A stretch of DNA of 64,000 nt. Source: Bacteroides helcogenes P 36-108 (lineage in GTDB: Bacteria; Bacteroidota; Bacteroidia; Bacteroidales; Bacteroidaceae). The stretch lies in the NCBI RefSeq assembly GCF_000186225.1, contig NC_014933.1:1736001-1800000 (forward strand), written 5' to 3'. This document shows positions 52,658 through 63,312 of the stretch, in pieces; positions within the stretch are counted from its first letter, which is position 1; every line of letters begins with the position of its first letter. A model generated the notes under the pieces. The model saw only the letters and a list, made by a program, of their open reading frames with translations, ran no database searches and was not told the origin of the DNA. A program made the translations under genes and the position numbers.

Positions 52658-53710
52658 CTATTCTTGTTTTTTCGTTATGTAATCGCATTTTAATGCCCGT
52701 GTCACTCCCTGCACATGTTGGTCGGGATAGAGGGACTGGTAGTGTGCCGTCAGGTCTTCGTACAACCAAAGGTCGGTGTTTGGAAAGAAGGATCGGGTGG
52801 ACGAACTACGCACCAATAGCAGGTGATAGGTGGGTGCTTCATCTGCAAAGGTCATGTCCCATTGAAGATAGGTATATATCTGATTGTCGGGCGGAACTAA
52901 TTTGATGACGGAAGTCGCTTCTTCGGGAATATTCTTGGAAATGCTTGTGCCCATTGCATAGAGCAGTTCCCCACTTTTCAGGACGGAGCCGTCAGCTTTC
53001 TTCCACGTGAATGTGGCCTTTCCTCCGGGAGCAATGATTTTGTCCTTTGCGGCAAAGGCGAAGCTGCTCCCTGCCGGATAGGGGAGATTCTGCTGCAAGT
53101 CGGCTTCTATCTCCGAGGCATTGTCGGCAACTATGCCATAGCGGACGTCTTTCACAAGAAACGAACTCCCGGCTTGCAAGGCAGGTTGCTTGGTAATGAG
53201 AAAAGAAGAACGGTTTGTCTCCGGGTTCTCTACTCCGTTCAAGCAGAACTTGCGGTTAGTTACCGGTTTCTTGGCTACCCAAGTCAACTTACTGGAGAAA
53301 GTGATGACATCTGTTGAACCATCGTTCCAGTCGATGGTGACCGACTCATCTTCAAAGGTCTTTGCACCGTCAAATTCACCGAAGGCCAGATAATATCTGC
53401 CGGATTTGTCTTTGATGGTCTGCAAGCCATAGAGTATTGCAAGGTAAGCTTTGGTTTGTGCTACAAGTATATCCTTTTCATAAGTTTTGTCTTTATAGAT
53501 AGCTTTTATGCCCTGGTTGGCAATGTTGCCCGGAGTTTCGGGATTCAAAAGGTCGTTGCCTGCGGCATCTTGCACGGATATATAGAGGACAATGGGGGCG
53601 ATGTCCCAAATCATGTCATCATCATTGCCATCGGATGGGTCACAGCCTGTCAAAGCACCCAGACAAAAGAGGGGGATTAATAAAGACGTTAATAAATGAG
53701 TCGTTTTCAT
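52658..53710 (-). CDS. Hypothetical lipoprotein
   Basis: A 350-residue protein with a lipobox (LGALTGC) about residue 23 and a mostly beta-rich acidic remainder (IWDIAPIVLYISVQDAAGND, EFDGAKTFEDESVTIDW). I recognise no function. The start at 53710 begins the signal peptide; an earlier in-frame Met lacks one. It lies 26 nt after ubiE and 1 nt before aroE, within the phoH-purC run. Confidence 0.75.
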   Translation of the reverse strand: MKTTHLLTSLLIPLFCLGALTGCDPSDGNDDDMIWDIAPIVLYISVQDAAGNDLLNPETPGNIANQGIKAIYKDKTYEKDILVAQTKAYLAILYGLQTIKDKSGRYYLAFGEFDGAKTFEDESVTIDWNDGSTDVITFSSKLTWVAKKPVTNRKFCLNGVENPETNRSSFLITKQPALQAGSSFLVKDVRYGIVADNASEIEADLQQNLPYPAGSSFAFAAKDKIIAPGGKATFTWKKADGSVLKSGELLYAMGTSISKNIPEEATSVIKLVPPDNQIYTYLQWDMTFADEAPTYHLLLVRSSSTRSFFPNTDLWLYEDLTAHYQSLYPDQHVQGVTRALKCDYITKKQE

Positions 53711-53736
53711 GCTGTTTCTTTTTAAGGGTTTTGTTG

Positions 53737-54474
53737 CTATTTTGTTGCCACATAAAGCGTGCATATCCCGAAGGTCAGCCGCTTGAAGCGGACTTCGCTG
53801 AAGCCTGCCCGCCGGATGGCTCCCTGCATCACCTCGCCTTGCGGAAAGGCGCGGATGCTCTCAGGCAGATAGGTGTAGGCACTGTTGTCTTTTGAGATAA
53901 ACTTGCCAATCAGGGGAATGACGACTTTGGAATAGATGGTGAATAGCTGCTTCATCGGGAAGCGGTCGGGCGTGGAGAGTTCCAGTATGACGAGGTGTCC
54001 GCCGGGTGTGAGCACACGACACATTTCAGATAGCCCTTTGTCCAGTCCTTCGAAGTTGCGGATGCCGAACGCCACCGTCACGGCATCGAAGCTTCCGTCG
54101 GCAAACGAGAGACAAGTGCAGTCCTCCCGGGCAAAGGAAACCTTGTCCGAGAGGTGCGCCTGCTTTACCTTTTCGCGCCCCACGTTCATCATGCCTTCCG
54201 AGATGTCCGTGCCAATCAAAGAGTCGGGTTGCAGTTCGCGGCAGGCAAGGATGGCAAAGTCGCCCGTGCCCGTGGCCACATCCAAGATGCGGCGGGGGCG
54301 GAAAGGACGAAGCGTGTCAATGGCCTGCTTACGCCAACTCCGGTCTATACCCAAAGACAGGGTATGGTTCAGTTGGTCGTAGGCGGGAGCAATGTGGTTG
54401 AACATTTCTTCTACCAGTTCGCTCTTCTTGCCCTCTTTGCCGTAAGGCTTGATGTGTTCTTGGGGGTAATCCAT
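53737..54474 (-). CDS. ubiE/menG: Demethylmenaquinone methyltransferase
   Basis: Methylates demethylmenaquinone with S-adenosylmethionine in the last menaquinone step, consistent with an anaerobe using menaquinone. A 245-residue protein with [25 protein letters not shown], the SAM loop [16 protein letters not shown], and [16 protein letters not shown]. Its start overlaps the purC stop (TAATG), so the two are coupled. Confidence 0.95.
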   Translation of the reverse strand: MDYPQEHIKPYGKEGKKSELVEEMFNHIAPAYDQLNHTLSLGIDRSWRKQAIDTLRPFRPRRILDVATGTGDFAILACRELQPDSLIGTDISEGMMNVGREKVKQAHLSDKVSFAREDCTCLSFADGSFDAVTVAFGIRNFEGLDKGLSEMCRVLTPGGHLVILELSTPDRFPMKQLFTIYSKVVIPLIGKFISKDNSAYTYLPESIRAFPQGEVMQGAIRRAGFSEVRFKRLTFGICTLYVATK

Positions 54475-55415
54475 TATTTCAAGTATTCCGTTACGTTCTT
54501 CTCGATGCGTGCGGTGATGTTGCTCGTATCTTCTTTCACGAACTTCTCACCGGTGATGTGCTCGTACAGTTCGATGTAGCGCTCGCTGATGCCGGTCACG
54601 ATTTCATCCGTCATTTCGGGTACTTGCTGTCCGGCCTGTCCCTGAAATCCGTTGTCCATCAACCATTCGCGTACAAACTCTTTGGAAAGCTGCTTTTGCG
54701 GTTCGCCTTTCAGGAAGCGTTCTTCGTAGCCTTCGCTGTAGAAGTAGCGGCTGGAGTCCGGCGTATGTATTTCGTCCATCAGGTAGATAGTACCGTTGTG
54801 CTTGCCGAATTCGTATTTGGTATCCACGAGAATCAAGCCACGCTCCGCAGCGATTTCCGTGCCGCGCTTGAAAAGGGCGAGGGTGTATTTCTCTAATGTG
54901 GCGTACTCTTCGGGAGTGGCAAGGCCTTTGGCGAGGATTTCCTCTTTGGAAATGTCGGCATCGTGCTCGCCGATTTCAGCTTTGGTGGTCGGGGTGATGA
55001 TGGGCTCGGGGAACTTCTGGTTCTCCTTCATGCCTTCGGGCAGCTTCACACCGCAGATTTCGCGCACACCGCCTTTGTAGGCACGCCATGCGCTGCCGCA
55101 GAGGTAGCCGCGCACGATCATTTCTACGGGGAATCCTTCGCACATCACGCCTACGGTCACCATCGGGTCGGGTGTAGCCATCTTCCAGTTGGGACAGATG
55201 TCGGTGGTGGCATCGAGGAACTTGGCTGCTATCTGGTTCAGCATTTGTCCCTTGAAAGGGATGCCTTTCGGCAATACTACGTCGAAGGCCGAAATACGGT
55301 CGGTAGCTACCATCACTAACTTTTCACCGTTGATGTTGTACACATCACGCACTTTTCCGTGGTACACGCTTTGCTGACCGGGGAAATTGAATTCTGTTGC
55401 TGTTAATGCTTTCAT
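54474..55415 (-). CDS. purC: Phosphoribosylaminoimidazole-succinocarboxamide synthase (SAICAR synthetase)
   Basis: Adds aspartate to CAIR in purine synthesis. The 313-residue product is the longer variant of the enzyme. Motifs include [41 protein letters not shown], the [17 protein letters not shown] signature and [11 protein letters not shown]. The Met at 55415 ([11 protein letters not shown]) is the usual family start; two more Met codons lie within 12 nt upstream. Confidence 0.96.
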   Translation of the reverse strand: MKALTATEFNFPGQQSVYHGKVRDVYNINGEKLVMVATDRISAFDVVLPKGIPFKGQMLNQIAAKFLDATTDICPNWKMATPDPMVTVGVMCEGFPVEMIVRGYLCGSAWRAYKGGVREICGVKLPEGMKENQKFPEPIITPTTKAEIGEHDADISKEEILAKGLATPEEYATLEKYTLALFKRGTEIAAERGLILVDTKYEFGKHNGTIYLMDEIHTPDSSRYFYSEGYEERFLKGEPQKQLSKEFVREWLMDNGFQGQAGQQVPEMTDEIVTGISERYIELYEHITGEKFVKEDTSNITARIEKNVTEYLK

Positions 55416-55468
55416 ATTCATTCTCATATTAAAGTTTAATCATATCGTTGACTCCGAGAGCTATTACA

Positions 55469-56464
55469 TTAATTCTGTTCATTATGGCTATTCTTTTGAT
55501 TTTTAAGTTTCTCCCGTTCCGCTTTCGTTTCCTTGTCGAACTTCTCATAGGCTTCCACAATCTGAGTGACGAGCTTGTGGCGCACGATGTCTTTCTTGTT
55601 CAGCTCGATGAAGCTGATGCCCTTCACGCCTTTCAGGATGCGAAGCGCTTGTACCAAACCCGATGTCTGGGCAGCGGGCAGGTCTATCTGCGTCATGTCG
55701 CCTGTCACAATCATCTTGGTGTTCATGCCCATGCGGGTGAGGAACATCTTGATTTGCTGCGTGGTGGTGTTCTGCGCTTCGTCCAATATGACTACGGCAT
55801 CGTTCAGCGTGCGTCCGCGCATAAAGGCGAGGGGAGCAATCTGGATGACATTCAGTTCCATGTACTCCTTCAGTTTGGCGGCGGGTATCATGTCTTGCAA
55901 GGCATCGTAGAGCGGTTGCAGATATGGGTCTATCTTGTCCTTCATGTCGCCGGGCAAGAAGCCGAGCTTCTCTCCGGCTTCCACGGCGGGGCGGCTGAGG
56001 ATGATTTTCTTGATTTCCTTGTTCTTCAAGGCGCGTACGGCCAAGGCGATGGCGGTATAGGTCTTGCCCGAACCTGCCGGGCCGATGGCAAATACCATGT
56101 CGTTCTTACCGAAAGCTTCTACCAGTTTCAATTGGTTCTCGCTGCGGGGGATGATGGGCTTTCCCGTCACGCTGAACACAATGACGTTGCCCGCTTTCTC
56201 CGCTTGCGGGGCGTTGCCCTTGATGATATCAATGATGACTTCCTCTTTCAGTGAGTTGTATTCGGTGCAGTATTTCTCCAGTTTGGTGATGTTTTCCTCG
56301 AATGCGCACATCTCCTCTTCGTCTCCCAACACTTTAATGACGTTGCCGCGGGCCACGATGCGCAGTTTGGGGTAAAGGGCTTTTATAAGTTGCATGTTGG
56401 CATTGTTCACGCCATAAAAGATAACCGGGTCGATATCCTCCAGAACAATCAGTTTTTCTATCAT
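55469..56464 (-). CDS. phoH: PhoH family ATPase
   Basis: A cytosolic 331-residue ATPase with an N-terminal KH-like part, Walker A FAIGPAGSGKTYTAIALAV near residue 125 and Walker B VVILDEAQNTTTQQIKMFLTR near 225. Relatives are linked to RNA handling and ribosome maturation. It is the first gene of the phoH-purC-ubiE run; a -7-like box (TACATTTG on the minus strand, 56509-56516) precedes it. Confidence 0.93.
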   Translation of the reverse strand: MIEKLIVLEDIDPVIFYGVNNANMQLIKALYPKLRIVARGNVIKVLGDEEEMCAFEENITKLEKYCTEYNSLKEEVIIDIIKGNAPQAEKAGNVIVFSVTGKPIIPRSENQLKLVEAFGKNDMVFAIGPAGSGKTYTAIALAVRALKNKEIKKIILSRPAVEAGEKLGFLPGDMKDKIDPYLQPLYDALQDMIPAAKLKEYMELNVIQIAPLAFMRGRTLNDAVVILDEAQNTTTQQIKMFLTRMGMNTKMIVTGDMTQIDLPAAQTSGLVQALRILKGVKGISFIELNKKDIVRHKLVTQIVEAYEKFDKETKAEREKLKNQKNSHNEQN

Positions 56465-56550
56465 TGATATGGTTTAATGTTCAATTTGTTTTTTAATGAA
56501 ACGCTTTGCAAATGTAGTGAAACGTTTGAATACTTGGGTAGGCAGATGGG

Positions 56551-57168
56551 CTATTTTTTTAGTTCAGGCTTTACCACAATACGGTTTCCGTTTTTGGTGC
56601 AGCGGATGCATTCGGGGCGAAGTGTCCGTGCCTGCAGGTTGAAGATTATGTTCGGATTGAAATGCTGTCCATTGATACGGGTCTCAAAGTGGAGGTGCTC
56701 TGTGCTGGCACGCCCAGTACGTCCGGTCAGGCCGATGGGTTGTCCGGCTTTCACCACATCGCCACTTTTTACGAAATTCTTGAATTGATGACTGTAAATA
56801 GTCTCCAATCCTGTATGATGGCGGATGACAATCACATTTCCATAGGCACTGTAAGGCTTTGACATGCGTACTACTCCGGAGAAGGCGGCGCGGATAGTGT
56901 CTTTGGCACAAGTTTTTATATCCACTCCGGCATGATTGCTTCTGCCCCGTCCATAGTGTGAAATTACTTTTCCACCTGGCAATGGAAAAGAATAATCTTT
57001 GGAAGAAATGCTGTCTAAATGGATTTCGATATGATTGCTTTCGGCAAACAAGCCGGGAGTGGCTACACGGATATGGTTGACCTCCATTGAGTTGAATGTC
57101 GGCTTTTGCTCTTGTGCCGAGAGGGAGGAAAGTGAAAATAAGAAGAATGATAAGATGAATGATTTCAT
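56551..57168 (-). CDS. M23 family peptidoglycan metallopeptidase
   Basis: A 205-residue exported protein with a signal peptide and a LytM-type domain. The zinc ligands are in SHYGRGRSNHAGVDIKT (first His and Asp) and TEHLHFETRING (HxH). The site is complete, so it probably cuts peptide cross-bridges of the cell wall. It is single and short, without a coiled-coil region. Confidence 0.92.
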   Translation of the reverse strand: MKSFILSFFLFSLSSLSAQEQKPTFNSMEVNHIRVATPGLFAESNHIEIHLDSISSKDYSFPLPGGKVISHYGRGRSNHAGVDIKTCAKDTIRAAFSGVVRMSKPYSAYGNVIVIRHHTGLETIYSHQFKNFVKSGDVVKAGQPIGLTGRTGRASTEHLHFETRINGQHFNPNIIFNLQARTLRPECIRCTKNGNRIVVKPELKK

Positions 57169-57204
57169 GATGAATGTCTGTTATAACTATGTTATGGTAT
57201 TTAT

Positions 57205-57870
57205 CTATTTAAAGAATTTTATGTCTCCACCATCGGAGAATGCGTATTTTCTTAAAAGATCTTGTATCATTTTAGCGGCTTCTTCCAAGCCTTCCGATCC
57301 GTTGTAACCGTTGATGATTGCAAGGATGTGGCAGGTTTCCAAATCCAGCTTGGTGCGCTCGTGGTCACTGGTGGGAGTACCGATGCCTCCCGCACGGTCA
57401 CGATAGACAGGGAGCCTTTCAATGTTCAGCACTCCGCGTCCGATTCCCTCAAAAGGTTCATCGGTGTGTCCGATGCCGAGTTCAAGGTTATCGCCTTGTA
57501 TCTTGTCGGTATCAAAACCACCGATGGAATAGCCGGTACAGAGGGAAACGAGGTTGATGATATCCACCAGTGTGTTGATCCGGTATAAAGCCAGTCCTCT
57601 TACCAGACGACGGCGCAATGCTTCCGCCGAAGGACGATAACGGCTTGGGTCTTTACCGCAACGCTTGTAGGCTTCACGGGTGGCAGCAATGACAGGCTGA
57701 AGCTTGATGTCTTCTGCGCAGGTGGTGCTGACTAACTTCCGGGTGAAAACATCAATCTCATTCCAAAGTTCCTCACAAAAGATGGTGTTGGTAACTTCTG
57801 CATAAACGGCTACACCTCTGAAAGAGGGGCAGTATTTTCTTATTTCATCTGATACGGAAATTTTATACAT
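57205..57870 (-). CDS. B3/4 domain protein (phenylalanyl-tRNA-synthetase-type editing fold)
   Basis: A 221-residue protein with the B3/B4 fold seen in the editing part of PheRS: KRCGKDPSRYRPSAEALRRRLVRG, then GYSIGGFDTDKIQGDN and a late CHILAIINGYNGSEGLEEAAK. It has no synthetase core, so it may act in trans on misacylated tRNA or on an unrelated substrate. It lies 36 nt before the M23 gene in the same direction. Confidence 0.85.
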   Translation of the reverse strand: MYKISVSDEIRKYCPSFRGVAVYAEVTNTIFCEELWNEIDVFTRKLVSTTCAEDIKLQPVIAATREAYKRCGKDPSRYRPSAEALRRRLVRGLALYRINTLVDIINLVSLCTGYSIGGFDTDKIQGDNLELGIGHTDEPFEGIGRGVLNIERLPVYRDRAGGIGTPTSDHERTKLDLETCHILAIINGYNGSEGLEEAAKMIQDLLRKYAFSDGGDIKFFK

Positions 57871-57893
57871 ATTCTTTTAGAGTTCTTAGTTAA

Positions 57894-59111
57894 TTACCGT
57901 TTGTTATTGAATCTGTGTCCCAATCCGAGCATCAAGTTGTTCGGGCTCTTGAAATTACTCAGTTGATAACCCACGTGCAGGAAAATGTTTCGGGTAAGGG
58001 AAGCCTTTAGGGCTAAAATTTGATAGAAGTTCTTTGTGTCATTGCCTTTGTAAAGTATATTGTGTCCAAATCCTATGTTTATCGAGAAGATGGGCATTAC
58101 CAATTCTCCACGTATAGACAAGCCTGCTGCGAATTGTTCGCGAAAGGGAGGTCGGTAGAATTTGGGGTCATGAGCAGGAGAATCTGCAAGATGTTCTTTA
58201 ATATTGGCACTTTCGTCGAATTGTAGATCCAGCGAAGTACCGGCCTTGAAGAACTTGTTGAAGTTATACATCGGATTGAAATTGAGGCCTATGATACCAA
58301 AAGCTCCGGGTACAAGATATGTTCTATTGTCTTTGATGAAACCTTTCTTGCGAGTGGCTCCATAGATAATCAGGTCATAGCTGACATGGGGAAGAATATC
58401 GATTGGTTTTGCGTTTCCGATTCTTGTAGTAGCGGCATCCGTGTTTTCTCTGCCGAAAGTATGTACAATACCTATTCGTCCGCCTATGGGATTGATTCCT
58501 GCATTCGGATAATTGGTGTTACCGTTGGAGAAATGGGTGAAGTCCAGACCTGCTGTCAGATTCCACTGTGGACTGACCTGCCAGTTCAGAAAGAAGCCTA
58601 AGTTGATGTAGGCATTAATCTTGGAACCAACGATGTTGTTGTACTGATTGGTTAGTTCGTTATATTTTTTCCAATAGAAAGAGACACCGAAGTTCCATTC
58701 ATAATCTAAAGATAATTTGGGTGAAAGTTGTTTGATACGTGATCCTTGAAAAGCATATAACGCCAGTGGATTTCCTACCTCAGAAGTGTTGAAAAAGGAG
58801 CCGTAAGAAATACCAATGCCTTGGTAAGCGTACGGGTACAGCTTGCCTAATCGTGAGTTCTTGCTGAACTGGAAAGCATACTTCAAGTGCGCTGACAAGT
58901 GTTTTTGGATAGGCTCCTGCTGTTTGTTCTCTCCTTTGAGGAAACTGGCAGTGGGAGTAACATAGTTTGGACGGATGTCAAAGCCTATCTTGTGGATAAT
59001 AGGATGCTGTAAACTGTCATTATTACTTCCTGTATTTTGAGCTGATAGTGCGGTAGTAAAAAGTGCTACTAACAGGTAAGTCATATAGGCAAGTTTGTGG
59101 ATGTTGTGCAT
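57894..59111 (-). CDS. PagL-like lipid A deacylase / acyloxyacyl hydrolase-type barrel
   Basis: A 405-residue outer-membrane barrel with a signal peptide (LVALFTTALSAQ). The segment LTAGLDFTHFSNGNTNYPNAGINPIG is like the HxSN-type catalytic region of PagL lipid A 3-O-deacylases, and the protein ends in LMLGLGHRF. It would trim acyl chains from lipid A. It is much longer than PagL (about 150 residues), so added strands or another barrel role are possible. It lies 2 nt after the lipoprotein gene. Confidence 0.75.
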   Translation of the reverse strand: MHNIHKLAYMTYLLVALFTTALSAQNTGSNNDSLQHPIIHKIGFDIRPNYVTPTASFLKGENKQQEPIQKHLSAHLKYAFQFSKNSRLGKLYPYAYQGIGISYGSFFNTSEVGNPLALYAFQGSRIKQLSPKLSLDYEWNFGVSFYWKKYNELTNQYNNIVGSKINAYINLGFFLNWQVSPQWNLTAGLDFTHFSNGNTNYPNAGINPIGGRIGIVHTFGRENTDAATTRIGNAKPIDILPHVSYDLIIYGATRKKGFIKDNRTYLVPGAFGIIGLNFNPMYNFNKFFKAGTSLDLQFDESANIKEHLADSPAHDPKFYRPPFREQFAAGLSIRGELVMPIFSINIGFGHNILYKGNDTKNFYQILALKASLTRNIFLHVGYQLSNFKSPNNLMLGLGHRFNNKR

Positions 59112-59113
59112 AG

Positions 59114-60064
59114 CTATTCTTCTATAGTTTCTCGTATGATATGAGATTCTTTGGTTGGCATATTACTTCGTAACCTCCCGGCGATGGTGCGTTTCTTGTT
59201 GGTTTTGGGATTATGGGCACGAATAGTAAAATCAGTCTCGAACCAGTCATATGACAGTATTGGGGTAATTCGTTGTTTGGAAAGAGCCGGGATGGTTACC
59301 TTTTTCTCTTCATTAGCAAAAGAGATAGGTATTTTTTGTTCATCACCTGTGTATGAAGCACGGACGCCGTCCATCACGAGAGACTTATCGACTATTGTCG
59401 GAATATCCACCACTGTATTTTTCTCTAATAGCCAGAATGCCAGTGGTGACAAAGACGTAAATGTAACTTCATGGTATATATTTCTGAAGGGGTAAATGGT
59501 TGTAGTTAAAGGCGTGGAAGTTTCATTATTTACAGTAATTGACTTTCCATATCCTACTCCGTTTCCATAGTATTCGTAAGCATCCAGTGAATAGGAGATG
59601 TCGTCTAATACATACCGTTCACATGGTGAAATAATAACCTGTATGATTTTGGATTCGTACTCATTACCTACTAAAATAGAAAGGTCGAAGCGTGAGAACA
59701 TGATATTTTCGTCTACTTTAATAGTCAACTCTTTGGAATGCTTTCGTTCGATGGTAAGGTCTATTTGTTCGTCATTGAGTATAATTTTTCCTACTCCGTC
59801 CAAACAGGGTGCTCCAGATGTTCCTATGTTCACCCCTTCTGCATTATATATTTTGAAGAAAGCTTGCGTCAGGCTGCATTCACCGGATATTATCTCCCAA
59901 TTTGAAGAATTAAAATGGATAGTGACAGAATCACCGTTACCATCTAACTCTATATTATCTTCCGAGGGTCGAATGTCTTCTATGAATACACCACTGTTGC
60001 AACTATGGAATGCTGAAAGTATGAGTGTACAAGTTAAAGTGCCTATTAGTCTTTTCATTTTCAT
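59114..60064 (-). CDS. Hypothetical lipoprotein with BACON-like beta domains
   Basis: A 316-residue lipoprotein with lipobox (LSAFHSC) near residue 22 followed by a beta-rich region starting IRPSEDNIELDGNGDSVTIHFNSSNWEI, which recalls BACON domains of Bacteroides surface proteins. Function unknown. It is 2 nt from the PagL-like gene, so the two are translated together. A -7-like box (TACATTTG, minus strand, 60080-60087) sits 16 nt upstream. Confidence 0.7.
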   Translation of the reverse strand: MKMKRLIGTLTCTLILSAFHSCNSGVFIEDIRPSEDNIELDGNGDSVTIHFNSSNWEIISGECSLTQAFFKIYNAEGVNIGTSGAPCLDGVGKIILNDEQIDLTIERKHSKELTIKVDENIMFSRFDLSILVGNEYESKIIQVIISPCERYVLDDISYSLDAYEYYGNGVGYGKSITVNNETSTPLTTTIYPFRNIYHEVTFTSLSPLAFWLLEKNTVVDIPTIVDKSLVMDGVRASYTGDEQKIPISFANEEKKVTIPALSKQRITPILSYDWFETDFTIRAHNPKTNKKRTIAGRLRSNMPTKESHIIRETIEE

Positions 60065-60126
60065 TTAGTTCATGATGTACAAATGTATAGAAAATAATAT
60101 TACCCCTTGATAATCTTTCTACCTTT

Positions 60127-60939
60127 TTATGTATTTATCATAATCCCCGATAGTATGCGTCCTGACTTGATGCCTAATCGCCGTGCTGAGAAGAAATCTT
60201 CATGTTGCATGAAAGTACATATTTCGGCTGTTTCTACTTGAGTTGATGGAACACCGAAGTCAAGCAGTTGCAGACGATTGGCTGCCCACAGGTCGATGTG
60301 GTATTTGTGCGTTTCCTGTTTCCATTTGGAAATGTAATCCATCTGAAACCCACTTTCACGGAAAGTCTCATATACCTCGTCGCCTACTTCGAACGAGGCA
60401 AGGGAGATGCCTGGACCTATGCAAGCGATGACATCTTTGCCGTCTGTATGGCAGAGTGCCCGCATTTTGGCTAAAGTATGGCCTAAGATGCAGTTCGCTG
60501 TTCCTCGCCAACCAGCATGAACGGCAGCTATTGCCTGATGTTTCGGGTCGTAGAGTAATATCGGGATACAGTCTGCCGTAGAGATGCAAAGACAGTAACC
60601 TCTTTCGAAGGTGACGAGTGAGTCTGTGCCTTGCAACATGGCAAGACGTCGCTGAGGTGAGGCGGATAAATATTCCGATCCGATAACCAATATCCGGTTA
60701 CCATGTGTCTGATAGGGAATAACCAGTTCAACTGGACGTTGTGGTAATCCCTCGCAGAGTAACTCCTGATTGCGGCTTACGCATTCCGTATCATCTCCGG
60801 TGTAGGGCGTGCAGTTGAAAGAAGCGTAGCTTCCCCGGCTACATCCCCCGTGGCGGGTAGTTACAAAACAAGAAATGTCGGGATAAGAGGAAAGAACCTC
60901 ATATCCCAACATTCTTCTGTCTGCTGTGAGTGGAATCAT
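60127..60939 (-). CDS. pgeF: PgeF/YfiH-type peptidoglycan-editing or purine-nucleoside enzyme
   Basis: A 270-residue protein of the multicopper-polyphenol-oxidase-like (DUF152) family. Metal ligands are visible in [42 protein letters not shown]. Relatives act on adenosine/purine nucleosides or remove L-Ser from peptidoglycan precursors, so the substrate here is open. It overlaps the obgE stop (ATGA). Confidence 0.92.
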   Translation of the reverse strand: MIPLTADRRMLGYEVLSSYPDISCFVTTRHGGCSRGSYASFNCTPYTGDDTECVSRNQELLCEGLPQRPVELVIPYQTHGNRILVIGSEYLSASPQRRLAMLQGTDSLVTFERGYCLCISTADCIPILLYDPKHQAIAAVHAGWRGTANCILGHTLAKMRALCHTDGKDVIACIGPGISLASFEVGDEVYETFRESGFQMDYISKWKQETHKYHIDLWAANRLQLLDFGVPSTQVETAEICTFMQHEDFFSARRLGIKSGRILSGIMINT

Positions 60940-62117
60940 TTTTTGTCTTCCTCCCAGTCTTCTTCGTATTCAAAGTCCTCCAGGTCTTCTATGTCCTCGT
61001 CATCATTGACGTATTCATAACCGAGGTCTTCATCTTCACCCTCTTCTTGAAGCTCTGCTTGCAGGTGGCTCATGTCCTTGGCGCGGTGGGCAATACTTTC
61101 TACCTTGCTTTCTATCTTGTTGCTTTCCTTGTTCAATTCTTCCCAAAGAATGTCTTTTAGCACGGATATGCCCATGCCTGAGATAGCGGAAATGAAAATA
61201 TGCGGAATGCCTTCGGGCAATGCAGGCTCTATTTCGTCCATGAGTTCCTGGTCGAGCATGTCGCTTTTGGTTATGGCAAGCACGCGTTGCTTGTCAAGCA
61301 TTTCAGGGTTGAAGGTACGTAGTTCATTCAGTAATATTTCATATTCCTTGCGGATGTCGTCACTATCGGCAGGAACCATGAATAGCAGTAGCGAATTGCG
61401 TTCGATGTGGCGCAGGAAACGCAAGCCCAATCCTTTGCCTGCACTGGCGCCTTCGATAATTCCGGGAATGTCCGCCATGACGAATGATTTGCCATCACGA
61501 TAGGAAACGATTCCCAAGTTAGGTTCCAAAGTGGTAAAGGGATAGTTGGCAATCTTGGGCTTTGCGGAAGATACGGTAGAAAGCAAGGTTGATTTTCCCG
61601 CGTTCGGGAAACCTACCAAACCAACATCTGCCAATAACTTTAACTCCATAATCACCGTCATTTCCTGCATCGGTTCACCGGGTTGTGCAAAACGGGGCGC
61701 TTGCCGGGTGGCAGTTTTGAAATGCCAATTACCTAATCCGCCACGTCCTCCTTTCAGCAAAATGACTTCTTGGCCATGCTCGGTAACGTCACAGAGGTAT
61801 TCACCGGTTTCGGCATTATAGACTACAGTGCCACAGGGGACTTCAATGATTCTGTCTTCTCCGTCCTTGCCGAAACTGCGATTCTTGGAGCCCGATTCAC
61901 CATGTCCTGCCATGATGTGGCGGTCATACTTTAGGTGCAACAGTGTCCAATAATTACGGTTACCGCGAAGAATAACATGACCTCCTCGTCCTCCATCACC
62001 TCCGTCGGGACCTCCGTTGGGTATGTATTTCTCACGCCGCATGTGCGTGGAGCCTCGTCCGCCCTTACCTGAACGGCAGTATATTTTTACGTAGTCAACA
62101 AAATTCGATTCAGCCAT
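60936..62117 (-). CDS. obgE: Obg-family GTPase
   Basis: A GTPase tied to the large ribosomal subunit and growth control. The 393-residue protein has the glycine-rich Obg fold ([20 protein letters not shown], then [19 protein letters not shown]), the G-domain (G1 [15 protein letters not shown] near 166, G3 [16 protein letters not shown]) and an acidic C-terminal tail. It sits 9 nt after adk in the hpt-adk-obg-pgeF run. Confidence 0.96.
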   Translation of the reverse strand: MAESNFVDYVKIYCRSGKGGRGSTHMRREKYIPNGGPDGGDGGRGGHVILRGNRNYWTLLHLKYDRHIMAGHGESGSKNRSFGKDGEDRIIEVPCGTVVYNAETGEYLCDVTEHGQEVILLKGGRGGLGNWHFKTATRQAPRFAQPGEPMQEMTVIMELKLLADVGLVGFPNAGKSTLLSTVSSAKPKIANYPFTTLEPNLGIVSYRDGKSFVMADIPGIIEGASAGKGLGLRFLRHIERNSLLLFMVPADSDDIRKEYEILLNELRTFNPEMLDKQRVLAITKSDMLDQELMDEIEPALPEGIPHIFISAISGMGISVLKDILWEELNKESNKIESKVESIAHRAKDMSHLQAELQEEGEDEDLGYEYVNDDEDIEDLEDFEYEEDWEEDKK

Positions 62118-62126
62118 AATTACTTT

Positions 62127-62699
62127 TTATTTTACTTTATCTATTGCATTGCAAACTTCTGCTGTGATATCTTCCAGCTTTCCAAGTCCGTTGATATGTG
62201 CATACAGATCTTCGCTCTTGTACCATCCAATCAGCGGAGCTGTCTGAGAGTGGTAAACGACAAGGCGCTTCTTGATTGTCTCTTCGTTGTCGTCTGCACG
62301 TCCGGATTCTTGTCCGCGTTTGATGAGGCGTTTCATCAGTTCTTCTTCGGGTACATCAAGGTCAAGCATTACGCTGACTTCCTGTCCGCGTTCAGCCAAC
62401 ATCTTCTTCAATGCTTCGGCTTGGGCGATAGTTCTGGGGAAACCGTCGAAAATAACGCCTTTGCTGTCTTGGAAACTGTCGAATACGTTTGCCAGAATCT
62501 CAATCATCAGTTCATCGGGAATCAATTGACCCTGGTCGATATAGCCTTTGGCAGTCTTGCCCAATTCAGTACCATTCTTCATCTCAGCACGGAGTACGTC
62601 TCCGGTAGAAATGTGGTTGATTCCGTACTTTTCTACAATCTTCTCACTTTGTGTTCCTTTGCCTGAGCCGGGAGCACCGAAAATTACAATATTCAACAT
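62127..62699 (-). CDS. adk: Adenylate kinase
   Basis: Converts ATP and AMP to two ADP. The 190-residue product is the short form without the zinc/LID insertion. Motifs: P-loop FGAPGSGKGTQSEK at the start, HISTGDVLRAEM for AMP binding, and DGFPRTIAQAEALKK. Second gene in the hpt-adk-obg run. Confidence 0.96.
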   Translation of the reverse strand: MLNIVIFGAPGSGKGTQSEKIVEKYGINHISTGDVLRAEMKNGTELGKTAKGYIDQGQLIPDELMIEILANVFDSFQDSKGVIFDGFPRTIAQAEALKKMLAERGQEVSVMLDLDVPEEELMKRLIKRGQESGRADDNEETIKKRLVVYHSQTAPLIGWYKSEDLYAHINGLGKLEDITAEVCNAIDKVK

Positions 62700-62733
62700 T
62701 TGCTTTACCTATTTATTTGTGATTTATTTATAA

Positions 62734-63270
62734 TTATTCCACTACTGTATAGATGTCCGGATAGTTACGCCCGAATCCGTCATAATCCAATCCGTAACCA
62801 ACGATAAAGTCATTGGGAATGTTCATGGCGACATATTCAATGTCCAGATCAACTTTCAACTTTTCGGGTTTCACCAACAAAGAAGCGATATGAATTTCCT
62901 TGGGACTGCGTGTACCCAGAGTTTCCAGCAGACGCTGCATGGTAAGTCCCGTATCTACAATGTCTTCCACGATGACTACTGTACGGTCTGTAAGGTCTTC
63001 ATTGATGCCGATTACTTCTTTGATGACTCCGGTGGAGGATACCCCTTGATAGGATGCCAGTTTGACGAACGAGATTTCACAAGGAATCGTGATACGTTTC
63101 AGCAAATCGGCAGTAAACATGAACGAACCGTTCAAGACGCTGAGAAACAATGGATTCTTTCCTGCCAAATCACGATTGATTTCGTTCGCTACACGGGTTA
63201 CTTCTTTCAGTATGTCCTGCTCCTTGATGGAGACTGTGAACATTTTGTCTTTAATCTGTATGGTATCCAT
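62734..63270 (-). CDS. hpt: Hypoxanthine phosphoribosyltransferase
   Basis: Salvages hypoxanthine and guanine with PRPP. The 178-residue protein has the PRPP loop VVIVEDIVDTGLTMQRLLETL and a C-terminal FIVGYGLDYDGFGRNYPDIYTV that fits the base-binding region. A -7-like TATTTTTG (minus strand, 63299-63306) lies about 30 nt upstream; no clear -33. Confidence 0.95.
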   Translation of the reverse strand: MDTIQIKDKMFTVSIKEQDILKEVTRVANEINRDLAGKNPLFLSVLNGSFMFTADLLKRITIPCEISFVKLASYQGVSSTGVIKEVIGINEDLTDRTVVIVEDIVDTGLTMQRLLETLGTRSPKEIHIASLLVKPEKLKVDLDIEYVAMNIPNDFIVGYGLDYDGFGRNYPDIYTVVE

Positions 63271-63312
63271 AGATGGAGTTTATTTTAGAAAGTTGGCGCA
63301 AAAATACAATTT

